DNA of 64,000 nucleotides from Glycine soja (lineage: Eukaryota > Streptophyta > Magnoliopsida > Fabales > Fabaceae), in contig NC_041019.1 in NCBI RefSeq assembly GCF_004193775.1, positions 20,030,259 to 20,094,258 on the forward strand. The letters run 5' to 3'. The notes under the pieces were generated by a model. The model saw nothing but the letters and a program-made list of their open reading frames with translations, did not search any database and was not told where the DNA came from. The position numbers and the translations under genes are program-made. Shown one piece after another: positions 21,517-35,607 of this stretch (position 1 is the first letter of the stretch; each line of letters starts with the position of its first letter).

Positions 21517-22509
21517 ATGGAGAGTGAAAGCAATAAGTCTAAGCAGAAGCAGAAGCTAGAAGTATATGATATCCTCTGGGAATCTGTTGTGATCTATTTC
21601 AGAAACCTCAACTTCATCATCTTCACCTTTCTCACTTCTATTCCTCTCTTTTGTATCATGGTTTACTTTGAAATTTTCCTCCAAGAACTCCTGGTTGAAA
21701 CCTCAAATATTGTTAACCTGCCACATGAATCACATGATGACTCCACAGTCTTCACTGACTACGACTTCATCGACTATCGCTACAGCTACAGGCCAGATCT
21801 TATCATAGACAGATTCAACAAGGACTATGTCCTGAAGTTGATTCTAACTGGATTCATTTACATGGTGCCACTCTATGTCTTAGAGTTTGTGTCAGCAATT
21901 GTTACTATAGCTTTGGCTTCAAAGTTGCATTCAAAAGAGAAGAAAATGACTCTTAAGGAGATGGTTCAGAAACCCTTTGACCTATCAAAATTGAGAGGCT
22001 CATTTGTCACTTCTGTCTATGTTCTCTTCTTGACAACTACTCACCAGCTTGGATTACTGTTTATAGTTCTAAATTACCATGTTTACTTGAAGGACTCGAG
22101 TTTTTACTTGTTGTTCGCGGTAATTTGCAGCGCAGCATTCGCAAAGGTTTTAAGGATGTATTTGGAGTGGAGTGCTATGTGGAACATGAGTCTTGTGATG
22201 TCGGTGTTGGAGGGGATATATGGTGTTGATGCATTAGCAGTGTCGGCTTATTTCAGCAGAGGATGCCACAGGAGGGGGCTCTTTTTGATGCTGATTTTCT
22301 TTGCTTGGGGACATCTTTTGAGGCTTTCATGCTACCATATTGGAGGCTATGAGCAAGGAAATGCAATTTTTGTACAAGTTGGCTTGTACTGCATGGTAAA
22401 TCCGCTGAAATGGGTGGCCTGCATGATCTATGCCCATGATTGCAAGGAGAGGAAGTTGGAAAAGAAAGCTGATGAGGAATCAGGCAAAGATGTTAAGAAT
22501 GGTTCGTGA
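21517..22509 (+). CDS. Intronless multi-pass membrane protein of unknown function, 330 residues
   Basis: A single uninterrupted ORF begins with a charged, Lys-rich N-terminus (residues 1-20). It then shows about seven hydrophobic segments: residues about 27-50, 108-135, 163-187, 195-212, 222-244, 252-270 and 282-304. The C-terminus is Lys/Glu-rich (KERKLEKKADEESGKD), likely cytosolic. The segment between the first two membrane helices (about 55-105) is acidic and Tyr/Asp-rich and may be a non-cytosolic loop. It resembles a plant-specific family of integral membrane proteins without assigned function, found as multiple copies in legumes. I know no catalytic or transport motif in it. The start is the first Met and is preceded by a stop-rich leader. 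Nothing in the flanks suggests a partner. Confidence 0.85.
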   Translation: MESESNKSKQKQKLEVYDILWESVVIYFRNLNFIIFTFLTSIPLFCIMVYFEIFLQELLVETSNIVNLPHESHDDSTVFTDYDFIDYRYSYRPDLIIDRFNKDYVLKLILTGFIYMVPLYVLEFVSAIVTIALASKLHSKEKKMTLKEMVQKPFDLSKLRGSFVTSVYVLFLTTTHQLGLLFIVLNYHVYLKDSSFYLLFAVICSAAFAKVLRMYLEWSAMWNMSLVMSVLEGIYGVDALAVSAYFSRGCHRRGLFLMLIFFAWGHLLRLSCYHIGGYEQGNAIFVQVGLYCMVNPLKWVACMIYAHDCKERKLEKKADEESGKDVKNGS

Positions 22510-24312
22510 ATGAGAAGTGGTTGCTGTGCACAAAAATAAGGGAGTCACTATGAGTACAGAACAAGGATCAAGATAGCTAGCTGGTTAAGCAACCTTTTAA
22601 GATGATTAATCGATAAATGCTATCTTCTACTTTGTTATAACTGTATTATTTCAATCAGCTCAGCTTAACTATGAAAAATGTTTTCTTTTACATTGTGATT
22701 AGTCAGTTACGAAGTAGTATATATAGCATGCTTTTTTGTTGCTTCCCGGTGAATGAATGCAGAGATTATCCAGGCAATATGAAGAAACTAGATTATTCCA
22801 GAAAAGCAAGTTTTCCAAAGAATCCACTAAAATTACAATAGTTTATTTAGAAAGGGTATGTGATTTACACGATCCCCAAATTCCCATTTTCCCCTCATCA
22901 TTCTTTAACGAGAAAAACTGGAAGTAAGCATAGATATATGGTATTCTAAGAAGAAAGGTTGCATCTATGGATGAAGTAGCAAAGCATTACCCTTGTTATT
23001 CTTATGTATGAAGCCTAGATACAGGATACAACACAGATACGGGGATACGACAATTTTTTTGTAATTATGAATACTACACCTCTTGGATACATTAATAAAA
23101 AATTATATATGGATGTAAAATAAAATGCAATAGTGTTGGTGTTAAGATGCAATTATGCAAATGCTCGAGTGTTGTTAAAACACTACAAATATGCAAATTC
23201 TGTTTTAGCAAACATTACAAACACTTATCGGAAAAATAAATCCCTTCATCAAAAGAATGCCCAGAACTGCTGAAAAGGAGTTGTCATGCTTGGAGAAGAG
23301 GGGTATGTCTGGTTTTTGTTTATATTTTGAGAAGAGAAAAAGAATTATGTTTTGTGTATGTCTCGACCTTTTTTTTTATTTTAAAAATCTTAAAGTTAAA
23401 ACAATAAAATTAAGAAAAGACTCAAAAGTGGCTTAAGCCGTATCGGAAACAGCTTGAGCCATATCAGAATTGTGTCTAGTCATCTTGAGCTGTATAGGAG
23501 CCGTATTCCAAGCATGTCCTGCATTTTTCTTAAAATTTTTTTTTTTAAAAAAAATTGAATACCTTTTGTACACGGGTATGACACCCATATCAGTGTCTGA
23601 CACGGGTATGACACCCATATGCTTCCATTTTTGAAGTATCGGGACTTCATAGTTCTTATCTATGCTACAGTGTTTATTTGTGCTTCCCAGGTTGATGATG
23701 TTTCCTTTAATCAATGAAGACAAAGGCTTTAAATTTCTGACATCAAATTGATAGTGATCAGCATTCAAAGTTGATTTAATCATGCCAAGGCCCCTCTCCA
23801 ACTTATTAATAAGAATATAATGATAGATTACAAAACAAGTAATTTTTGGCTTGATAATGATAATTGCTATCACTTCTGAACCCCATTTAGGTTTGCCTAG
23901 ACTTTTAATCCCATTGCTAATTTTAATCAAAGCACAGTCCAGTCAGCTGGTTTTTCGTATTGTTAGAACCAATCACGCCAAATGCATTCAAAACACAAGG
24001 CAGATCATAATAATGCATTTAAATTTCAAAACACACAAGAAACAACAATTTGCATTAAACAAAATTTTCCTAAACAGATATTCATAGTTCCACATTGTTA
24101 AATGTGTTTATGAGGAAAGTCACTGACAACTGAATCCATCAATTATACCTTTATCACCTAAAACTCATTTCCAGAAATAAACGTTAATATTCAATGCCAA
24201 ATTTAATCTGACTTATTCCATAGCTCATTGATAGATGGACCAATACAGAAAGGATGAATGTTGGACTTCTACAACAGCCACATGAGCTCCTTCAAAGGTT
24301 TAGAAAATCTTC
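22510..24312. other. Intergenic region between membrane-protein gene and spermidine synthase
   Basis: This holds the 3' flanks of the two convergent host genes. A 165-codon minus-strand ORF (23433-23930) has no recognisable family and is composed of A/T-rich sequence, so I do not call it a gene. A short direct repeat, 'acacgggtatgacacccatat', occurs twice at about 23570-23622, and its two arms are themselves partly palindromic. Confidence 0.5.
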
Positions 24313-28560
<4,248 letters not shown>

Positions 28561-28568
28561 AGCCTAAC

Positions 28569-28620
<52 letters not shown>

Positions 28621-28631
28621 ACACACACACG
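28569..28631. repeat. CT/CA microsatellite in the spermidine synthase leader
   Basis: About 35 bases of CT repeat followed by about 28 bases of CA repeat begin nine bases upstream of the ATG (on the minus strand a GT tract then a GA tract). Pyrimidine/purine tracts of this kind are common in plant 5' UTRs and core promoters. Confidence 0.9.
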
Positions 28632-28948
28632 GTGAGAACAATTTTTCAAGTAGCACTCTGTTTGGCTGTTCTCGGCTTCGTGAGATATTATTTGGGAAAC
28701 GGAATAGCATAAAGGGCAAAAGGGTGTGGGCCACGTGGGAATATAGAAAGGAACCTGCTTTTTAGGGTGTGTGTTTTGTAGGGTGCTGTGGTTTGGGATT
28801 GGTGTTTTGAGAGAGTGTGATTGGGTTGCCAGACACGGCCTTAAGATATGCATGTTACGTGTTTTCTCGTCAAGTACAAGTGAAAGTGATGGGGGAATCA
28901 CAATTTAGGTTTCTTTGGAATTAGGGGACTTCTTTTGTATGTCGTCCG

Positions 28949-30129
28949 GCAAATTTACGTGGGAGGGTTGGTTTTAGAAACTTTTTACTGAATAGGGTCT
29001 GATTTATAAGAAATTACGGGGGGGGGGGGGGGGTTTGTTTTTTACGTGGGTGCCGCCATTGACACCGACGGGAAGCTTGAACCGCCAGTGGCAATGGCGG
29101 GATAGGGGCTGACTAGGAGAGAGGGGGAGGGGTGCCGCCAGCAGCAATGGCGGGATGGGGTAAAACAGGAGAGAGAGAAGTGTCCCGCCCTTGGAGATGG
29201 CGGGATAGGAGAGATGCAGGCAGTACCGCCGCTGGTGGTTGCGGGACAGGGGGAGAGAGGATCCCGCCAGCTCGAAAGGCGGGATAGGCTCTGCACAAAA
29301 CCAGCTATCTTCACGTGATATTTGAAGATACTATTTGAAGATTCAAAAGACTTATTGACTCACTCTTTTCACTTTTAAATAGTAAAGATGCAAAAGACTT
29401 TCTTAAGTTCCCCACCTGACTTAATTGCTGTCATCGCAGTCAACAATATTAATGGTGTTGGGTTTACGGTATGGAATGAGAGAATTGCGTTAATTAAACT
29501 GTACACGTTGCAATATATACTAACTTGGAGATATTTAAAACCTATTGCTTACGAAGGATGTGTTTGAATTTCTTGTAGAAATTTTTTAAAAGTTGGAGTT
29601 ATGTTTAGTTGCTTTTGAAAAGTATGTTTGAGAGTAGATTTTTTTTTTGTTTAATTCAGTTTGTGAAAAGTAAGATTTATAATATTTTTATAAATTCAAG
29701 ACAAATAAGACTTATAATACTTTTATAAAATTCAGTTTGTAAACTTAAATTTACTAATCCAAACATGCAAGACGATACTTAATTATTATGCTATGCTATG
29801 AGAGAAAAAAAAATGCTGAGTGTTAGAAAAATATTTTAAAAATTATTTGAATCTTCAAATATCATAGTATCTTCTTTGCCGACGTACCGTTATTTATTTA
29901 TCTTCAAAGAACATGGAAAACAAAAAAAATATACTCTTTCATGCACAAATTAAATAATTTTTTTCTCATTTTGATTTATCTTTTTAGTTTTAATTTTTTT
30001 TATAATTTTGAACACATTTTTTATTCTTGTTTCTATACAACTAAACAAGAAGAGAACAATACTAATTTTCTTATCTTTTATTTCTTTCTTATCATACAAT
30101 TTGAAAAAAAAAAGGATTTATATATTTTG
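28949..30129 (+). repeat. Left terminal inverted repeat of MULE-2 (1181 bp)
   Basis: It matches the reverse complement of 40321-41472 almost base for base down to 'ggatttatatattttg'. The outer part has a G-run (29018-29033) and a GC-rich block (29040-29290) made of repeated short hairpins with CCGCC...GGCGGGAT arms. This copy carries an extra stretch of about 34 bases (about 29215-29250, 'taccgccgctggtgg...') absent from the right TIR. A similar sequence occurs just inside the TIR at 30130-30172. Confidence 0.95.
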
Positions 30130-30409
30130 CAGGCGGTACCGCCAACAGTGGTTGCGGGACAGGGGGAGAGAGAGGCTTGTGTTTGTGTGGGTTATGTGTG
30201 TGTGGGTTACGTGAATGAATGAAGGATTGCACCTTTTTCTGAAAAGCCTGCACACCTATGTTCACGTGAATGAATGAAGCACCTTGCAAGCAATAGCTTT
30301 CAGAGGTTCTGAAAAGGCTGCATATATAGCATGTTAACGTTAAAAAAAAATTTGAACGTTGGGGGTGGGGTTTAAGTTTTGGGCTATAAAAAAAATGTTG
30401 AAGTCATTA

Positions 30410-30581
30410 TTCTTTACGTTTTACGTTTACACAGCTTCCTTAGTTTGCTTTCTCTTTCTTTCTTCTTCTGGAGTTTGAGAGATTATTGTGTTTGTGTTGT
30501 TGTGTGCATTCATCTTTCAAGTGTGCTTCAAGTGTGCTTCAAGTGTGATTCAAGTGTGCTTCAAGTGCCCTTAAATTCCTG
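30410..30581 (+). promoter_or_regulatory. Probable leader exon of the MULE-2 PMD gene
   Basis: A pyrimidine-rich stretch is followed by four to five tandem 'ttcaagtgtgc' units (about 30518-30566) and ends at a good donor (CCTG|GTATGT, 30582). The matching acceptor is TTTTGCAG at 32144, six bases before the ATG at 32150. That implies a leader intron of about 1.56 kb, which accounts for the AT-rich non-coding interval 30582-32144. Confidence 0.5.
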
Positions 30582-32149
30582 GTATGTATTTTCAAAGTAA
30601 ATATACTAATATATATTATAAGTTTAAGTTAGTTAGTATTATAAGTTAGTTAGTATGTAAATAGTAGGTTAGTTATTATTAACAAAAGTTCTAAGTTTAA
30701 ATTAGTTTGTATGAGTAGCTATTGTGTTATTATTTTTTACTTATTAATAAATATTCCAATATTAGGTTAGTTAGTATGAAAATATTATTTGGTTAGTTAG
30801 AATTAAAATTTTATTTAGTTATTCTTATTGTATATATTGTTAGATGTTATTTGGTTATTGTGTATAATATTTTAGTATTAGTAGTAATTGTTATTTGGTT
30901 AGTTAGAATTAAAATTTTATTTAGTTATTGTTATTGTATATATTGTTAGATGTTATTTGATTATTGTATATAATATTTTAGTATTATTAGTAGTAATTAC
31001 AGCATAGCATAGCATAGAATATTATTATTAATTTTTTTTATCAAAGAATGAGAATTTTATTATGAATTCTAGAAATATCTGTAAAATAAAATATATTCTA
31101 ACTCAAGAAATATAAAATTTTTTAAAATAATTATTCTTTCTTATCAACTTGTTTCAATTATTTTTGTAAATTTATTTTATTTGTGTACTACATATATAAT
31201 TAATTGTATTCTTAATTATTCGTAGAATTAAAATATATGATGCAGGGGTTGACAAACTAATTATTCTTATGAGTTTTAAATAAGAAATTATTTTATAACT
31301 TAATCTCTAGTAAAAAAAATTGTATGAGTAAGTATAATTGAAAATAATATTATATATTTGTTTAGTTAGTATAAAAATATTACGTGTATATATATTTAGT
31401 TGTTGTGTATACTCTTAAATTTTATACATGTGATATTAGTTTTGTAGTATTAGGTATATATTTAGACGGATGATAGTTTAGTCTAATAAATATATATACA
31501 TGGATGATACTTTAGGATCAAATAAGTAATATTAGATTTTTTAGTATTAGGCACAAGTTAATATTATCTTTAGGTATATATTTATAAATTTTAGACACAC
31601 CTAAATTTTTAGTTTTTGTAATATTAAATATTTGACACTTAAATAAATAATTGTAATATTAGACACTTCACACACGTAAATCTATCTTTTTAGTATTATA
31701 ATTTTGTATTTTAAATAAATGAGATCATAATTTAATATTATTTGAGTTAATTATTATTTAGTTAGAATGATATATATATTATTTGTTAGTTTTAATTTGT
31801 ACGTTATTATTATTTGTTTTAGAAAATTTAAGTGATTAAATATATGATACATTGTACATTATTATTATTATTTTTGTATATATATTATTGAAAAGATTTT
31901 TTGCATTTCAATATTTGTTTGTATTATAAATAATTTGTTAGTCTATATTTTATTCAATTATTTATTTGTTAATTGTAGAAAAAAAATTACTAATAAATTA
32001 AAGTTTTCTTCACATATATTTTAATTTATGTATAGAATATATTAAAAATTGCCGAGTTTGATTTTTTACAAATTTATTGTTATATATTTAAAGTTTACTA
32101 ATAAATTAAAGTTTTCTTCACATGTATTATATTTTATTTTGCAGCAGCA

Positions 32150-34407
32150 ATGGCATCTTCATCATCATCTTCATCACACATTAACATTAAATCTGGCCCC
32201 ATCGATACTGATGTATTATGGATGCAACCTAAGCATGTTTCAGAACATGTTTGGAATGGGGAAGAAGAAAGGAAATTGCATATCAGACGAGCTGTCCCCA
32301 CGTATCAAGGGGAAGAACAAATTCCAGAACAAATTTTTCCTTTTCTTCAACAATCTGGTTTCGGGTGGATTATCAAGATGGGTTTCTTAAAAATAAATGC
32401 CTCACTAATTAGTGCTCTGATAGAAAGATGGAGGCCGGAAACACATACGTTTCACATGAGATGCGGAGAGTGTACTATCACTCTACAAGACGTCTCTGTG
32501 TTGTTAGGTATAAGTGTGGATGGTTTACCATTAATCGGTCCAACAAATCTTGATTGGGCTGATTTATGTGAGGAATTATTGGGAGTCAGACCACAAGAAG
32601 GTGAAATTAAAGGTAGTGTAGTTAAATTAAGTTGGCTGGCTCACCATTTTGATCAAATTAATAATGACGACGACGAAGAACAAGTGCGAAGGTTTGCCCG
32701 TGCATGGATACTGAGATTTATTAGAGGTGTCTTGTTCGTTGACAAAACTAGTAACAGAGTTTCGGTAAGGTACCTTCAATTTTTACGTGACTTTGAAGAA
32801 TGTGGTAGATATGCATGGGGAGCTGCCGTACTTAGTTTTCTATACAGAGAGATGTGCAGTGCCACCGATTATAAAACTAAATCAATCGGAGGTATGTGCA
32901 TCTTACTACAATTGTGGGCATGGGAACGATGTCCCACCTTGGCTCCAAAGAGGACTCCTTCCCACATAGAAAATACACCACTAGGGCACAGGTCAGTCAT
33001 TTTTAACAGCGTCTTTCATTTTAATAGAATAAATGGTTTTAGGGTATATTAAATTTTATTCTTTGTAGGTGGCTGCGACGTGGAAACCAACATATCGGCA
33101 ATGATGATGTGAAAGTTTTTCGTCGCAAGTTCGATATTATGAAACGTCATGAGGTAAGAACCATGCTATTGTATTTGTAAAATAAAAAATTATATGTCTT
33201 ATTTTACTACAATGTTCACAACTATGTTGTTATATGCAGTTTGTGTGGGAGCCTTACCCATCAACCGTTATGTCATTCTTGCCTCCCGTTTGTTTAGTCG
33301 GAAGTCTCGCGTGGTACGCGGTGGTGCCACTAATTTGTTTCCAAGTTATTGAGTGGCACCAACCGGACAGAGTCTTGAGACAATTTGGGATGCAACAACC
33401 AGTTCCAGAGTCTCCTTCACAACCCCTAAACATTCATGGCATAACATTAAAGGGGAAACATGACGAAAATTGGGGGCAATTGTTCGCCCCAATGATTCAG
33501 CAGTGGAATAATCGGCATGCATTTAGGGTCGACGCTTATCCCCGACAAGAAGGCCTATTGAGTTTTAACTCGGACTACATGGTCTGGTATAGGCGAAAGA
33601 CAAAGATGTTTGTTGACCCAGAAAATGCAAAGACGGCTACATTGGTATTTTTTACTTTTTTTTCAAATTTTAAGTTGAACTTTTATTTAATGATGGCCAT
33701 TAATTTTGTTACCGTTACAAATGCAGGGTGAAGTTGCAGAGGCATTACAATACATGGTGTCTCCTCAAGGGAGGAAAACATGCACATTTGATGATCTCGT
33801 GCCTTATGTGGAAAAAATTACAATTTTATCCGAAGAGCAAGAGAGAGTCACTGAGCCAGTGTCACATGGTCCCGCATCAGAGCGTCAATTTCCCGCACAA
33901 CAGTTTCACATGCTTCAGTCAAGTATTGAAACTCAGGGGATAGACAGAAGAAGGGACACTGTTGAAGCGGAAGAATATTCCCAACAAATGGCGGAGCGTG
34001 GCCATGGAATGTATTACACGCCACAAACATTTGCTGAGTATCCGACACAGATGTATCAGTATCCTTTTCAGGGTCATGACACTGATACTTCTGCAACCCA
34101 GCAATCGTTCGGTGGTTTTGTGGAAACACAAGCTCAATTTTCATGGCCCACAATGACCCCTTCACAGCAATATCATGGGCCAATTCCAACACCTAATGCC
34201 CCGTTAGGAACACAATGGAATGTACCGGGACAAATACCTAATACAGGTGACTTATTCGGTGTTGATTTGCGTAACGCATTTTCTGCGGAGGCTGACGAAG
34301 AAGAAGCGAGGAGGCATCGGGGCAGAAGAAATCCTGATCGCCAAGCACGAAGATGGGATCGACCATGTGGCACATCCTCACGGCATCACGGACACCAAAA
34401 TGAATGA
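32150..34407 (+). CDS. Plant mobile domain (PMD) protein encoded by MULE-2, four exons
   Basis: PMD proteins are a plant-specific family. Host members (MAIN/MAIL1) act in gene expression and transposon silencing, and others are carried by transposons. Exons 32150-32991, 33069-33153, 33240-33644 and 33727-34407 have GT/AG borders and join in phase to 2013 bp, 670 residues, with no stop. Residues about 75-390 hold the domain: ALIERWRPETHTFHMRCGE, TITLQDVSVLLGISVDG, a KLSWLAHHF helix, RFARAWILRFIRGVLF, the YAWGAAVLSFLYREM helix, GGMCILLQLWAWERCP and VIEWHQPDRVLRQFG. The N-terminus is Ser-rich. The C-terminal 180 residues are Gln/Thr/Pro-rich and end in an Arg/His-rich basic tail. The start is the first ATG after the leader-intron acceptor. 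The gene converges on the transposase gene. Its role in the element's life cycle is unknown. Confidence 0.87.
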
Positions 34408-34539
34408 TTTGCATGTCTCTGTTGATTAAGGCTTTGTTGTATATTTGTAATTTGACATTCATGGCGTAATGTATGATATTCAGTTTATTAAGGCTTACTT
34501 ATGGATAGAATTTATGTCGCGTATCAAACTATAATAATC

Positions 34540-35330
34540 AATGAACCCTAAACCAAATAACAAAGGTAGCCAAAGGGAAAAAACTAATGTTTCTAAGTAA
34601 CGATGAATTTCAATGTGAACTAAACCCTAACCCATAAAACATAAAAAGTATCCCATAACCCTTAAATATGAAACACTAACCCTAACCTATAAAATATAAC
34701 CACTTAGCCCTCAATTGTTCCGAACTAAACCCTAATCCTAAAATAAAAACATAACCCTAACCCCTAAACATTAGCACTAACCCAAAAATGTTCAGCACTA
34801 AACCCTAACCAAAAAATAAAAATAACATAAACCTCACCCATAAAAATTAGTCCAAAACCCTGCAATTTTCATAACTAAACCCTAACCCTAAAATAAAATA
34901 ACTAAGCCTAACCCTATAAAATAAAAAGTAAACCCTAACAATAAAATACAAAACCTAACCCTAACCCCATAAACATTAGTCATAACCCTAAAATGTTCAG
35001 AACTAAACCCTAACGCTTAAACCAAAAAACTAACCCTATCCATAAAATATTAGAACTAAACCCTTACCCCTAACAAATAAGAAGTAACCCCTAACCACTA
35101 AAAAATAAGAAGTAACCCTAACCCTTCAAATTCAAAAACATAACCCTAGACCTAAACTAAAAAAAATAGCCCTAACCCATAACATATAAGAAGTAACCCC
35201 TAACCCCTAAAAAAAATAAGAACTAACCCTAACCCTTCAATTTTAAAAAACTTAGCCGTAATCCCATAGTTCTAAACACTAAAACCTAAGGCTTAGACCC
35301 TAAACACTAAACCAAAATACTTAGACACTA
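34540..35330. repeat. Degenerate telomere-like CCCTAA-rich spacer in MULE-2
   Basis: The words AACCCTAA, AACCCTAACCC and close variants recur every 10-40 bases, mixed with A-rich filler ('cataaaatattag', 'ataagaagtaac'), for almost 800 bases. It lies exactly between the 3' ends of the PMD and transposase genes. It is not a perfect telomere array: spacing and spelling vary throughout. No ORF is present. Confidence 0.85.
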
Positions 35331-35607
35331 AACCATAATGACTAAGTCCATAGTTTGTCATTGTAGATAGTTAAAAAAACTAAGGTAGACAAAATACTTA
35401 CACACTAACGTTTCTAACTAACGATCAACACCAATGTCACTCAACCTCGATTGATCCACTCCATTTATTTCAACTTCTAAATGTAATTTTATTTCATTAG
35501 AAGCACATATTCAACAAAAAGTAACTGACGATTTCATTGAAGACCAACAAGTAAATACATTGAACAAAACCTAAAGCAATACAAGATCTTCATGTAACAT
35601 ACATAAA

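Noticed and set aside
23433..23930. Minus-strand ORF of 165 codons downstream of spermidine synthase
   Set aside because: Low-complexity ends, no recognised domain, contains a short direct repeat; insufficient support for a gene.
32787..32969. Alternative-frame ORF within the MULE-2 PMD gene
   Set aside because: It overlaps the PMD exon in another frame and has no domain; the main frame continues uninterrupted through all exons.
34540..35330. Genuine interstitial telomere array
   Set aside because: Units vary in spelling and spacing and are interrupted by A-rich filler; at best telomere-like.
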